Shown here: piece after piece, positions 34,219 through 43,148 of the stretch
How positions within the stretch are numbered: the first letter of the stretch is position 1
Layout of the letters: each line of letters opens with the position of its first letter
The notes under the pieces: generated by a model
Told to the model about the DNA's origin: nothing
What the model saw: the letters and a program-made list of their open reading frames with translations, nothing else
The model's database searches: none
NCBI GenBank assembly: GCA_027531565.1
Contig: JAPZSB010000007.1
Location: 186,001-250,000, forward strand
DNA: 64,000 bases
Origin: Beijerinckiaceae bacterium
GTDB taxonomy: Bacteria; Pseudomonadota; Alphaproteobacteria; Rhizobiales; Beijerinckiaceae
Reading direction: 5' to 3'
Made by a program: the position numbers and the translations under genes

Positions 34219-35228
34219 GCGGCCTTCCTCCGCGCGATCCAGAGCTGCAGCATCGTCAGCGCGAACAGAACCGCGCCGAGCAGCATCGAGGCGGCAGCGG
34301 CAAGGCCGAAATTCTGCACCTGATTGGCGAAGGCGGTCTCGTAGATATACTGCACCACCATGAGCGTGGCCGTGCCCGGCCCGCCGCCCGTGAGCACGAA
34401 GACCTCGTCGAAGGTCTGCACGGCCTTGATCAGCACGAGCACCAGCACGACGACAAGGTTCGGCCAGAGCAGGGGCAGGGTGATCCGCGTCAGGACGCGC
34501 ATCGGCTTCGTGCCGTCCATCTCCGCCGCCTCGTAGAGATCGGCCGGGATGGCCTGCAACCCGGCCAGCAGGATGAGCGTGTAGAAGCCCATATGCGCCC
34601 AGACCGAGACGAAGACGGCCCAGAACATCGCCCAGCCGGGCTCGACGAAGAACAGGATCTTCTCGCCGCCGACAAGCGTGATCGCGCCGTTGAGCAGGCC
34701 ATCGCGCTGGAGGATCCATTTCCAGATCAGCGCCACGACAACGGGCGAGAGCAGCACGGGGAAGAAATAGACCGCACGGAAGAAACCGCGGCCGCGGATC
34801 TTCCGGTTGAGGACGAGCGCTGTCACCAAAGCCGTGCCGACCATCGCCACCATCTGGAAGAGGGTGAATTTCAGCGTGTTCGACACGCCTTTCCAGAAAT
34901 GGTCCTCGCGGCAGGAGGCAGGATCGAGATAGGAGCCGCATTGCATCAGCGAGCGATAATGATCCGTGCCGACGAAAGGCCGCTCGGAAAGGAAGAGATT
35001 GGTGCCGCCGGTCAGCGACATCGCCATGTTGATGCCGATCGGCAGGAAGACGAAGAGCCCGAAAAACAGGATGTTCGGCGCCAGGAACACATAGGCCATG
35101 CCGCGCCCGCCGACGGCGCGCTGGATCCACGCCATCGGCCGGTCGAGCAGGCCCGCCACGGCCTGGATCAGGCGCGAGGCGAGGCTTTCGCGCGGGATGG
35201 CGCGAGGCGGGGGGCCGGTTTCGGACAT
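34215..35228 (-). CDS. Sugar ABC transporter permease (MalF type)
   Basis: 337 residues, six main transmembrane helices. The coupling loop reads LYEAAEMDGTKPMRVLTRIT. It pairs with the MalG-type protein encoded immediately downstream. The first 37 residues form an amphipathic N-terminal tail before helix 1. It follows the binding-protein gene after a 119-bp gap containing a strong hairpin. Confidence 0.93.
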   Translation of the reverse strand: MSETGPPPRAIPRESLASRLIQAVAGLLDRPMAWIQRAVGGRGMAYVFLAPNILFFGLFVFLPIGINMAMSLTGGTNLFLSERPFVGTDHYRSLMQCGSYLDPASCREDHFWKGVSNTLKFTLFQMVAMVGTALVTALVLNRKIRGRGFFRAVYFFPVLLSPVVVALIWKWILQRDGLLNGAITLVGGEKILFFVEPGWAMFWAVFVSVWAHMGFYTLILLAGLQAIPADLYEAAEMDGTKPMRVLTRITLPLLWPNLVVVLVLVLIKAVQTFDEVFVLTGGGPGTATLMVVQYIYETAFANQVQNFGLAAAASMLLGAVLFALTMLQLWIARRKAA

Positions 35229-35314
35229 GCTGCACCTTGGCAGATTGGGGCGGACCCTGAGGCGACCGTTATGGCCGGAGCATCGTGCAACAGGGATACG
35301 GGAACGGGAAGGGA

Positions 35315-35340
35315 GGCGCGCGGAGGAGAGCCCGCGCGCC
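35315..35340 (-). promoter_or_regulatory. Stem-loop after the sugar-binding protein gene
   Basis: GGCGCGCGG (35315-35323) pairs perfectly with CCGCGCGCC (35332-35340), 8-nt loop, 7 bp beyond the binding-protein stop. There is no T-run, so mRNA protection or partial read-through is more likely than full termination. Confidence 0.6.
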
Positions 35341-35347
35341 CTGGCCC

Positions 35348-36625
35348 TTACTTCTTGTTCCGCTCGGCGACCTGCTGGGCGACATCCGAATCGATCCGCT
35401 TGATCGCATCGTCGAGCGAGATTTCACCCGCAACGGCCTGGCCGAGACGGCTGATGGCCGCGTTGAACACGATGCGGCTATAGGCATTGCCCTGGATGCG
35501 GTAGGCCGCGGGATCCAGCGCGGCGACGGCATCGCCGAAGACTTTCAGCGCGGCAGCGGCTTGCGGCGACGCGCCCTGATAGGCGACGCCCTTCTTCGCG
35601 ATGCCGATATGGCCGGGCACGAACAGCGTGCGGGCATAGAATTCCGAGAGAACCGGCTCGCTGGCGAGGAAGTCCATCACCTTGGCGACTTCCGCCGGGT
35701 GCTTCGTCGCCTTGATGCCGATCACGCCGGCACCGCCGGGCATGCCCGAACAATTGGCCGGGCCGCAGGGCGTGGGCGCGGCGATCCAGTCAAAGGCATT
35801 GCCCACCGTCTTGTCGAACTGGGCGATCTGCCACGAGCCGGAGAGATAGAACGGCACCTGCGCGTTCTTGAATTCCTCGTTGGCGCCGCGATAGGCGGTG
35901 CCGGACACCGAACCCCAGAGTTCCTTCGACATCACGCCGGCCTTGTGCCAGTCGACGATGAGCTGGGCCGCGCGGCGGAAGCCCTCGTCGGCCGGGGCCG
36001 GCAGGCCGTCGGCGCCGATCATCTTCGCGCCCTGCGAGACGGCGAGGCCGAAGAAGCGGTGGCCCGAGCGGTCAAGGGCCACCGGATAGGGCGCCTTCAC
36101 CTTGTCGGCGACGGCCTTGGACGCCCTCGCCCAGTCTTCCCAGGTCGCCTTGGGACCGGGGATCGCCACGCCGGCCTGTTCGAACAGGGTCTTGTTGACC
36201 AGCGGGCCGGTAACCGTGAGCTGCGTCATGTAGCCGGGAATGGCCGTAGTGTTGCCGGGCTCGCGCATCCATTCGAGGAAGGGGCCGAAATTCTGCTCCC
36301 AGTAGCCGGCATTGGCGAGATGCGGCCGCAGATCGAGCGCGAATTTCGCGAGGCCGCCGAAATCGACGATGCGGGCCATGTCCGGCCCCTGCCCGGCCGC
36401 GAGCTGCACCGGCAGGTTCTCGTTGATGGCCTTGAAGGGCACCGTATCGAGCACGACCTTGATGCCGGGATTGCCGGCCTCGAACCGGTTCAGGAGGTCG
36501 CGCATCACCTCCCCTTCATTGCCGTCGGAATACCAGGTCATGCGCAGGGTCGTCTGCGCCTGGACCGGGCTCGATGCCAGCGCGGCCGCCACCAGCGCGC
36601 CCGCGAGCCAATGCCTGCGATTCAT
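35348..36625 (-). CDS. Sugar ABC transporter periplasmic binding protein
   Basis: 425 residues of the MalE/UgpB-like family 1 extracellular binding proteins, with a signal peptide ending ASSPVQAQ and mature start TTLRMTWYSDGNEGEV. Trp/Tyr-rich stretches such as YLSGSWQIAQF suit carbohydrate stacking. First gene of the importer-GH31 operon, divergent from the LacI regulator with a palindromic operator between them. I chose the ATG at 36625; upstream in-frame codons lie in the regulatory gap. Confidence 0.93.
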   Translation of the reverse strand: MNRRHWLAGALVAAALASSPVQAQTTLRMTWYSDGNEGEVMRDLLNRFEAGNPGIKVVLDTVPFKAINENLPVQLAAGQGPDMARIVDFGGLAKFALDLRPHLANAGYWEQNFGPFLEWMREPGNTTAIPGYMTQLTVTGPLVNKTLFEQAGVAIPGPKATWEDWARASKAVADKVKAPYPVALDRSGHRFFGLAVSQGAKMIGADGLPAPADEGFRRAAQLIVDWHKAGVMSKELWGSVSGTAYRGANEEFKNAQVPFYLSGSWQIAQFDKTVGNAFDWIAAPTPCGPANCSGMPGGAGVIGIKATKHPAEVAKVMDFLASEPVLSEFYARTLFVPGHIGIAKKGVAYQGASPQAAAALKVFGDAVAALDPAAYRIQGNAYSRIVFNAAISRLGQAVAGEISLDDAIKRIDSDVAQQVAERNKK

Positions 36626-36725
36626 GTCGTTTCCTCCAGGACGGGCAGCCGGTTGGCCCAGCGCCATGCTCTCGTTCTCCGATGGCACGACGCGAATTCC
36701 TCGCGCTGTTCACCGGGAATTCAAG

Positions 36726-36745
36726 CTTGGCAAACGTTTGCCAAG
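36726..36745. promoter_or_regulatory. LacI-family operator
   Basis: Perfect 20-bp palindrome CTTGGCAAACGTTTGCCAAG centred on CG, as LacI-family operators usually are. It lies between the divergent binding-protein gene (start 36625) and lacI-type gene (start 36808). A half site, CTTGCCAAG, follows at about 36754-36763. It very probably binds the adjacent regulator and controls both directions. Confidence 0.75.
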
Positions 36746-36807
36746 ACGTCAATCTTGCCAAGCCGGATTTTTTGGTGATCGTTCCCGGAAAGGATACGGA
36801 AGACCTG

Positions 36808-37815
36808 ATGCCGGAGACGAGAAAACCGGGAGCCCCTCCCTCGCTGAGCGATGTCGCCCGCACGGCCGGCGTCTCGGCCTCGACGGTCTCGCGCATCGTC
36901 AACGGCGATTTCGGCCGGGCCTCGAGCGTGACGATCCACAAGGTGCAGGCCGCGATTGCCGGGCTCGGCTACCGGCCGAACCATGCCGGGCGGAGCCTCC
37001 GCCGCCGCGAAAGCCAGATCGTGGCGATGCTCTCGCCCAATCTCGACAATCCGGCCATGGCCGCGATTGCCGCGTCGACCGAGCAGGCCCTGCGCGATGC
37101 CGGCTATGTGATGGTGCTCTGCGACACGCATGACCGGCCGGAACTGCAGGACGAGTATCTCGAGGCGATGCGCGCGCAGCTGGCGCGGGGCTATATCCTC
37201 GTCTCGGCCGTGCCCAGCCCCGGCCTCCGCGCAGCCATGGCGCGCGGCGAGGCGATCGTCTGCGTCAACCGGCGAAACCCGCTGGGCCCCTCCCCCTTCG
37301 TGGGCATCGACAACCGGAAGGCCGGCGCGGACGTGGCGGACCGGTTCCAGGAACTCGGCCTCACCGATCTGGCGGCGATCCGGCCGGAGATCATGTCATC
37401 CTCGATTGCCGAGCGGATCGACGGCTTCCTGGACCGCTGTGGCGAGCATGGGCTGCCGCGCAGCACGATCCCGGTGGCCGCGGGGGCCGGGCCGGACCAT
37501 CTGGCGATGGGCTATGCTGCGATCCGAACTCTGGTTGCGCAATATGGCTGGCCGGCCGGCCTGCTCTGCCCCAGCGACCTGATGGCCTATGCCGCCTTCC
37601 GCCATGCCAGCGAGACCGGCCGCGCGGTGCCGGGCGAGACGCGGATCATCGGCATCGACAACAATGCCTTCAACCAATGGATCGCGCCGTGGTTGAGTTC
37701 GGTCGAGATCCCCTACCGGGATTTCGGGCCCGTCGTCGTGGAGCAGCTCCGCGCCTGCTGGGAGGGCGCGGCCATTGCCGACCGCATCCTCCCGCACCGG
37801 CTCATCCCGCGCTAG
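36808..37815 (+). CDS. LacI-family regulator of the GH31 sugar operon
   Basis: 335 residues: N-terminal helix-turn-helix SLSDVARTAGVSASTVSRIV followed by the hinge (YRPNHAGRSLRRR) and a sugar-binding-like effector domain. I chose the ATG at 36808; the open frame continues upstream through the operator and is not coding there. Probably represses the divergent sugar import operon until an oligosaccharide or phosphosugar binds. Its 3' end overlaps the convergent tctA gene by 4 bp. Confidence 0.93.
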   Translation: MPETRKPGAPPSLSDVARTAGVSASTVSRIVNGDFGRASSVTIHKVQAAIAGLGYRPNHAGRSLRRRESQIVAMLSPNLDNPAMAAIAASTEQALRDAGYVMVLCDTHDRPELQDEYLEAMRAQLARGYILVSAVPSPGLRAAMARGEAIVCVNRRNPLGPSPFVGIDNRKAGADVADRFQELGLTDLAAIRPEIMSSSIAERIDGFLDRCGEHGLPRSTIPVAAGAGPDHLAMGYAAIRTLVAQYGWPAGLLCPSDLMAYAAFRHASETGRAVPGETRIIGIDNNAFNQWIAPWLSSVEIPYRDFGPVVVEQLRACWEGAAIADRILPHRLIPR

Positions 37816-39311
37816 GCAGCCGCGGCGCGGGCCGCCTGCCGTCGCCGGAGCCAGATCGGCACCACGACGATGGCCACGGCCATGATCCAGAGGATGATCG
37901 ACAGGGTGCTCGAGAAGAAGATCCCGAATTCGCCGCCCGAGAGCGCGAGCGCGTTGCGGAAATTCACTTCCATCACCTTGCCGAGCACGAACCCGAGCAC
38001 GATCGGCGCCATGTCGAAGCCGAGCTTGCGCAGGAGGTAGCCGATAATCCCGATGCCGAACATGATCAGCACGCTCATCACGCTCGAATAGGCGGTGTAG
38101 ACGCCGAGAATCGACAGGGCCGTGATGCCGGGGATCAGGATCCAGTTCGGCATGAGCAGCATGCGGGCGAAGACCTGGACCATCGGCAGGTTCATGATCA
38201 ACAGCAGGATATTGCCGATATACATCGAGGCGATCAGGCCGCCGACGAGCTTGGGCTGCTCGACGAAGAGCTGCGGACCGGGCTGGATATTGTAGAGCAT
38301 CAGCGCGCCGAGCATCACCGCCGTGGTGCCGGAACCGGGCACGCCAAGGGTGAGCATGGGCACGAAGGCGCCGGTCGCGGCGGCATTGTTCGCCGCTTCC
38401 GGGGCGGCAAGGCCGCGGATATCGCCCTTGCCGAAGGTGCCGTCCTTGTCGCTGAGGCGCTTCTCGGTGGTGTAGGAGACCGCGCTCGCCACGGAAGCGC
38501 CGGTGCCGGGCAGCACACCGATGACGAAGCCGATCACGGTGGCGCGCACCGACGGCCACCAGATGGTGCGGATTTCGGACCAGCTCGGATAGCTGCCGGT
38601 CACCGCCAGCGGCTTGAGCGTGCCCTTGACCTGGCTCTCGAGCATCAGCAGCACCTCGGAGATCGAGAACAGGCCGATGACGAGGATGATGAACTCGATC
38701 CCGTCATGCAGTTCCGGCTGGTCGAAGGTGAAGCGATAGGCGCCGGATGTGGCGTCGAGGCCGATCGTGGTGAGCATCAGGCCGAGCACGCAGCCGAGCA
38801 GCGTCTTGACCGGCTCGTGCCCGACCATCGAGCCCAGCGTGGCGAAGGCGAAGACCATCAGCACGAAATACTCCGCCGGGCCGAACTTGATCGCCAGCCA
38901 GGAAAGCGGCACCGCAAGGAAGGTCATCGCGATGACGGCGATCATGCCGCCATAGAAAGAGGAAATGCCGGAAATGGCGAGCGCCTTGGCCGCCTCGCCG
39001 CGCCGCGCCATCGGGTAGCCATCCACTGCCGTCATCACCGCGCCGGCATCGCCCGGGACGTTGAGCAGGATCGAGGAAATGCGGCCGCCATATTCGGCGC
39101 CGTAATAGACGGCGGCGAGCAGGATCAGCGCCGATTCCGCCGGCAGGCCGGACGTATAGGCGATGGGCAGCAGGAGGGCGATCCCGTTGATCGGGCCAAT
39201 CGCCGGGAGGCAGCCGATGATGGTGCCGAGAAAGCAGCCGATCAGGCCGATGAGCAGGTTCTGCGGCAGCAGGGCCACGCCCATGCCCTGCCAGAGGAAA
39301 TCGAATGACAT
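37812..39311 (-). CDS. tctA: Tripartite tricarboxylate transporter large permease TctA
   Basis: 499 residues with about eleven to twelve transmembrane helices. TctA-family stretches are clear: PAIGPINGIALLLPIAY, YYGAEYGGRISSILLNVPGD, GVLPGTGASVASAVSY and LTLGVPGSGTTAVMLGAL. Forms the cation-driven pathway with TctB. Start ATG at 39311. Convergent with the LacI gene, sharing 4 bp at the stop codons. Confidence 0.95.
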   Translation of the reverse strand: MSFDFLWQGMGVALLPQNLLIGLIGCFLGTIIGCLPAIGPINGIALLLPIAYTSGLPAESALILLAAVYYGAEYGGRISSILLNVPGDAGAVMTAVDGYPMARRGEAAKALAISGISSFYGGMIAVIAMTFLAVPLSWLAIKFGPAEYFVLMVFAFATLGSMVGHEPVKTLLGCVLGLMLTTIGLDATSGAYRFTFDQPELHDGIEFIILVIGLFSISEVLLMLESQVKGTLKPLAVTGSYPSWSEIRTIWWPSVRATVIGFVIGVLPGTGASVASAVSYTTEKRLSDKDGTFGKGDIRGLAAPEAANNAAATGAFVPMLTLGVPGSGTTAVMLGALMLYNIQPGPQLFVEQPKLVGGLIASMYIGNILLLIMNLPMVQVFARMLLMPNWILIPGITALSILGVYTAYSSVMSVLIMFGIGIIGYLLRKLGFDMAPIVLGFVLGKVMEVNFRNALALSGGEFGIFFSSTLSIILWIMAVAIVVVPIWLRRRQAARAAAA

Positions 39312-39346
39312 GGAATCTCTCCACGAAAAGGGGGCGGGTTGCGGCC

Positions 39347-39805
39347 TCAGAAGCCGAGCGGGCCTTTCGGCAGGGTGCCGCCGAGCAGCGGGCCGAACAT
39401 CAGCCACCAGAGCAGGGCCTGGCCGGCGCCATTGACGAGCGCCAGCGTCCAGTTGGCTCCGAACAGGCGGGCAATCGCGGTCATCAGCACGAGCATGGCC
39501 GGGACGAACCCGATCCAGTCCATCGCCAGCACGCAGGCGGCGCTGACGACAAGGAAGGTGAGCGCCGCGATCCGGCCCTCCTGCTCCGGCCATTCCTCGG
39601 TCGAGCCGGGCACGAGCCAGTACCAGGCCCCGAGCGCGAACAGCACCACGGCGAGGCCGGCGGGAAAGCCGCGCGGGCCGATCGGATCGGACGAGAAGGA
39701 ATATTCGATCGTCAGGCCGAAAAAGCCGTAGAACACGGCGAAAGCCATCAGCACGCCGGCCGCGATGCGGCCGATCCGGCGTTGGCGTTGGGCGAGATCG
39801 GACAT
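39347..39805 (-). CDS. tctB: Tripartite tricarboxylate transporter small permease TctB
   Basis: 152 residues with four hydrophobic segments, including GFPAGLAVVLFALGAWYW and a C-terminal LWWLMFGPLLGGTLPKGPLG, as in the TctB family. I chose the ATG at 39805. It lies between tctC and tctA. Confidence 0.88.
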   Translation of the reverse strand: MSDLAQRQRRIGRIAAGVLMAFAVFYGFFGLTIEYSFSSDPIGPRGFPAGLAVVLFALGAWYWLVPGSTEEWPEQEGRIAALTFLVVSAACVLAMDWIGFVPAMLVLMTAIARLFGANWTLALVNGAGQALLWWLMFGPLLGGTLPKGPLGF

Positions 39806-39840
39806 GGGGAATCCTCCGGGGGCGCCTGCCCCCTCGTTAC

Positions 39841-39876
39841 GGACAGGCCATGGCGGAGAAATGCCGCGGCCTGTCC
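39841..39876 (-). promoter_or_regulatory. Stem-loop between tctC and tctB
   Basis: GGACAGGCC (39841-39849) pairs perfectly with GGCCTGTCC (39868-39876), with inner GCGG/CCGC pairing. It lies 47 bp beyond the tctC stop. No T-run. Confidence 0.6.
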
Positions 39877-39923
39877 CGGGTCGGTTCATGTCAGGGCATG
39901 CGGAGGCTCAGAGCCCCGCTTCC

Positions 39924-40886
39924 TCAGAGCCCGGCTTCCTTGGCCAGCGCACGGAACTTGGCGACGTCGGCCTTCACGCGCTTGTCGAAATCGGCGCCGA
40001 GCGAATCGAAGGCGAAGAGACCGCGGGCCTCGCGTTCCTTCACGAACTCATCCGTCTTGGTCAGCTTGGTCAGCGTGTCGACCCACCACTTGTAGTCAGC
40101 ATCGCTGACTTTCGGGCCGACATAGAGGCCGCGCCAGATCGGCCAGTCAATCGTGTAGCCCTGCTCGAACGTGGTCGGGATGTCCTTGAAGGCACCCGGC
40201 AGGCGGCGATCCGACATGATCGCGAGAATGCGGAGCTTGCCCTGCTGGTGCAGGTTGATCATCTCGGAGGCGTCGCCCGAGGCGATCTTGATATGCCCGC
40301 CCTGCAAGGCGGTGGTGACGGCACCGCCACCTTCCAGCGCGGCATAGCGCATCTTCTTCGGGTCGACCTTCGCTTCCTTGGCGATCATCGCCATCTTCAT
40401 CCAGTCCTGGCTGCCGACGGCACCGCCACCGCCGACCGGGAAGGCACCGGGATCCTTGCCGAACGCCGTGATCAGGTCCTTGAGCGTCTTGATCGGGCTG
40501 TCGGCCGCCACGGCAACGATGCCGAAATCGGTCCCGAGCGCGCCGACCCAGCGGACGGCATTCTCGTCATGCTTGCCGAACTTGCCCTGGGCGATCAGCA
40601 AGGCCGAACCGGACGAGGCCGCGATCACGAGGCCGCCATCGCCCGGGCGGGTGCCGATCACGTGGTTATAGGCTACGGCACCGACGCCGCCTTCCATGTA
40701 GGTCACCGCCATCGGATCCTTGATCAGCTTGGCAGCATGCAGCGCATTGCCGGCGAGACGGCAGGTCAGGTCGAAGCCGCCGCCGGGCTTGGCGCCGGCA
40801 AGGCATTCGGTCTTGGCGGGCTGGGCCAGCGCCGAGCCGGCAAGGCCGGTCAGGGCGAGCGTGGCGAACAGGAGCGTCTTGCGCAT
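39924..40886 (-). CDS. tctC: Tripartite tricarboxylate transporter binding protein TctC (Bug family)
   Basis: 320 residues with a Sec signal peptide (TLALTGLAGSALAQ). The mature N-terminus CLAGAKPGGGFDLTCRLAG holds two Cys that may form a disulphide, and a ligand-loop region GGVGAVAYNHVIG follows. Binds a carboxylate in the periplasm for TctAB. Divergent from tctD across 184 bp, the likely control region for TctD binding. Confidence 0.9.
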   Translation of the reverse strand: MRKTLLFATLALTGLAGSALAQPAKTECLAGAKPGGGFDLTCRLAGNALHAAKLIKDPMAVTYMEGGVGAVAYNHVIGTRPGDGGLVIAASSGSALLIAQGKFGKHDENAVRWVGALGTDFGIVAVAADSPIKTLKDLITAFGKDPGAFPVGGGGAVGSQDWMKMAMIAKEAKVDPKKMRYAALEGGGAVTTALQGGHIKIASGDASEMINLHQQGKLRILAIMSDRRLPGAFKDIPTTFEQGYTIDWPIWRGLYVGPKVSDADYKWWVDTLTKLTKTDEFVKEREARGLFAFDSLGADFDKRVKADVAKFRALAKEAGL

Positions 40887-41070
40887 GGTGTTTCCTCACA
40901 TCGGTGACGAGCGAGGGTGCAGATGACGGCCTGCGGTCCCGCCGCTTCCGTTTCCTCCCCCGGTCGTTGTTTGGCTCACCCACTTGGCGGGGCGATGGTT
41001 GCTGGATACCCTCCTGACCTGTCGCGAACCTGACGCGCCGAAAAATGAAGAATCAGGGGGAACGGGCGGG

Positions 41071-41736
41071 ATGCGGATCCTGGTGGTGGAGGATGTGGCC
41101 GATGTCGGCGAGGCGATCGTCGCCTCGCTCGAGCGGATCGGCCATACCGTGGACTGGGAACGGAATGGCGGCGAGGCCGATGCCCTGCTCCGGGCCCAGG
41201 TCTATGACCTTGTGGTGCTGGATGTCATGCTGCCGGACATGGACGGATTCGCCATCCTCAAGGCCCTCCGCCAGCGGCGGAAGGCAACGCCCGTCCTTGT
41301 GCTGACGGCGCGCAGCCAGGTGGAGGACCGGGTCTCGGCGCTCGATCTCGGCGCCGATGACTATCTCGTCAAGCCATTCGATTTCCGGGAACTCGAGGCG
41401 CGCGTCCGGGCGCTGCTCCGCCGCAAGACGGGTTCCGCCACCAATGTGATCGAGGTCGGCGGCATCACGCTCGACCAGGCCGGGCGCGCCGCGACCCTCA
41501 ACGGGAAGCCGCTGGACCTGACCCGGCGCGAACTGACGCTGCTGGAGATCCTGCTGGCCCGGCCGGGCCGGGTTTTCGGCAAGGACGAGCTGATGGACCA
41601 GCTTTTCGGCTTCGAGGACGAGCCGAGCGAGAATGCCGTCGAGCAATATATTGCCCGGCTCCGCCGCAAGATCGCCGGCGCCGCGGCGGAAATCCGCACC
41701 CTGCGCGGCCTCGGCTACCAGCTGGTGGTGCTGTGA
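41071..41736 (+). CDS. tctD: OmpR-type response regulator TctD
   Basis: 221 residues. The receiver has the acidic pocket (VVEDVAD) and phosphoacceptor Asp51 in LVVLDVMLPDMDG, with the conserved Lys in LVKPFDF. The C-terminal winged helix contains LDLTRRELTLLEILLARPG. I chose the ATG at 41071, which has GGGGGAACGGGCGGG upstream. Its stop overlaps the GTG start of the kinase gene by 4 bp. It should activate the divergent tctCBA genes. Confidence 0.93.
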   Translation: MRILVVEDVADVGEAIVASLERIGHTVDWERNGGEADALLRAQVYDLVVLDVMLPDMDGFAILKALRQRRKATPVLVLTARSQVEDRVSALDLGADDYLVKPFDFRELEARVRALLRRKTGSATNVIEVGGITLDQAGRAATLNGKPLDLTRRELTLLEILLARPGRVFGKDELMDQLFGFEDEPSENAVEQYIARLRRKIAGAAAEIRTLRGLGYQLVVL

Positions 41737-43148
41737 CGCCGCGCGGGCCTTCACTCTACGGCCGGCTGGCCGGTGTCATCACGGCAGTGCTCGCGATCGG
41801 GGCGCTGGTTCTGGGCTGGGCCGCCTGGATCTATGCCCGCGTGGCGGCGGACGAGGCCTATGACCGGCTGCTGGTCGGGGCAGCCTTGCAGATCGCCGAG
41901 AGCGTGGCGACCGAGCCGGGTCGCGTCACCGTCGATCCGCCGATCTCGGCCTTCGAGACGCTGGCGCTCGCCAAGGATGACCGGATCTTCTACCGCGTGA
42001 CCGACCCCGGTGGCGACAGCCTGACCGGGCAGGATGACCTGGCCTCGGCGCGGAAACAGGGCCGCCCGGGGCGCGATCCGGTTCTCGCCGACGGCACCTA
42101 TCGCGGGTTCCCGGTCCGGATCGTCACGCTCGGCCGCTATGTGACCGGGCCGGGCGTCGATGGCTGGGTCGAGGTGACGCTGGCACAGACCCGCCTCGCC
42201 CGGCTCGAACTGGCCCGGGACCTGACATTGAAATCGCTGCTGCTGGTCCTCGGGATGAGTGTGCTGGCGCTGGTCGCGCTGCTGCTGGCGGTGCGGGTGG
42301 CCCTGCGCCCGCTCCGGGCGGTGCAGGCGGCGATCGCGGCGCGTGATCCGAAGGACCTGCAGCCGGTCGAGGTCGAGGCGCCGCGCGAGGTGGCCATGCT
42401 GGTGGATTCGATCAACCATTTCCTCGGGCGGCTGGCCGAGCGCGTCGGCGGGATGGAGCGCTTCATCGCCGATGCCGCCCACCAGATCCGGACCCCGCTG
42501 ACGGCCCTCGCCGCGCAGGTGGACCTGCTCTCCAGCGAAACCCGGGCCGAAAGGCGGCGGCAGCAGATGGCGCGCGTCCGCGAGCGCATCGAGCAGCTCG
42601 GCCGGCTGACCAGCCAGCTGCTCAGCCATGCGATGGTGATCCACCGCCGCGAGGTGGTGCAGCTCGGCCCGGTCGATCTCGTTCCGGTCGCGCAGGCGGC
42701 ACTGAAGGAAGCCGTGCCGCTCTCGCTCGACCGCGATATCCGCGTGGTGTTCGAGCCGGCGGAGCCGAGCCTCGTCATCCGGGGCGACCGGGTCTCGATC
42801 GGGGAGGTGATCGCCAATGCCGTCCACAATGCCATCCGTCACGGCGCGCCGGGCCTGCTGGCGCTGCGGCTTTCGCGGGATGGCGAGGAGGCGCTGGTCG
42901 AGATTGTCGATGACGGGCCGGGCATTCCGGCGGCGGAGTGGGACGAGGTGGTGAAGCCCTTTGTCCGGGGCGGCAGCGAGGCCGCCGGCTCGGGCCTTGG
43001 CCTGACCATCGTGGCCGATGTGGTGCTGGCCCATGGCGGCCGGCTGGACTTCCGGCAGGAAGAGGCCGGGCCTTTCGTGGTGTCGCTGCGGTTCCCGCTC
43101 CTCGTGCCGGCCGAGGACACGCCGCGCCAGACGGAGGATGCGGCATGA
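41733..43148 (+). CDS. tctE: Sensor histidine kinase TctE
   Basis: 471 residues, GTG start. A first transmembrane helix at about 13-35, a periplasmic sensor of about 130 residues (2CSK_N type), a second helix at about 168-188 and HAMP, then the H-box (DAAHQIRTPLTALAAQV, His250), N-box (NAVHNAIRH) and G-boxes (DDGPGIP, GSGLGLTI). Phosphorylates TctD. It overlaps tctD and the next binding-protein gene by 4 bp each. Confidence 0.93.
   Translation: MTPRGPSLYGRLAGVITAVLAIGALVLGWAAWIYARVAADEAYDRLLVGAALQIAESVATEPGRVTVDPPISAFETLALAKDDRIFYRVTDPGGDSLTGQDDLASARKQGRPGRDPVLADGTYRGFPVRIVTLGRYVTGPGVDGWVEVTLAQTRLARLELARDLTLKSLLLVLGMSVLALVALLLAVRVALRPLRAVQAAIAARDPKDLQPVEVEAPREVAMLVDSINHFLGRLAERVGGMERFIADAAHQIRTPLTALAAQVDLLSSETRAERRRQQMARVRERIEQLGRLTSQLLSHAMVIHRREVVQLGPVDLVPVAQAALKEAVPLSLDRDIRVVFEPAEPSLVIRGDRVSIGEVIANAVHNAIRHGAPGLLALRLSRDGEEALVEIVDDGPGIPAAEWDEVVKPFVRGGSEAAGSGLGLTIVADVVLAHGGRLDFRQEEAGPFVVSLRFPLLVPAEDTPRQTEDAA

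Noticed and set aside
33148-35235. A 695-codon frame that would make a fused permease
   Set aside because: The upstream half is a shadow of the MalF-type gene; the real MalG-type start is the ATG at 34218 within an ATGA overlap.
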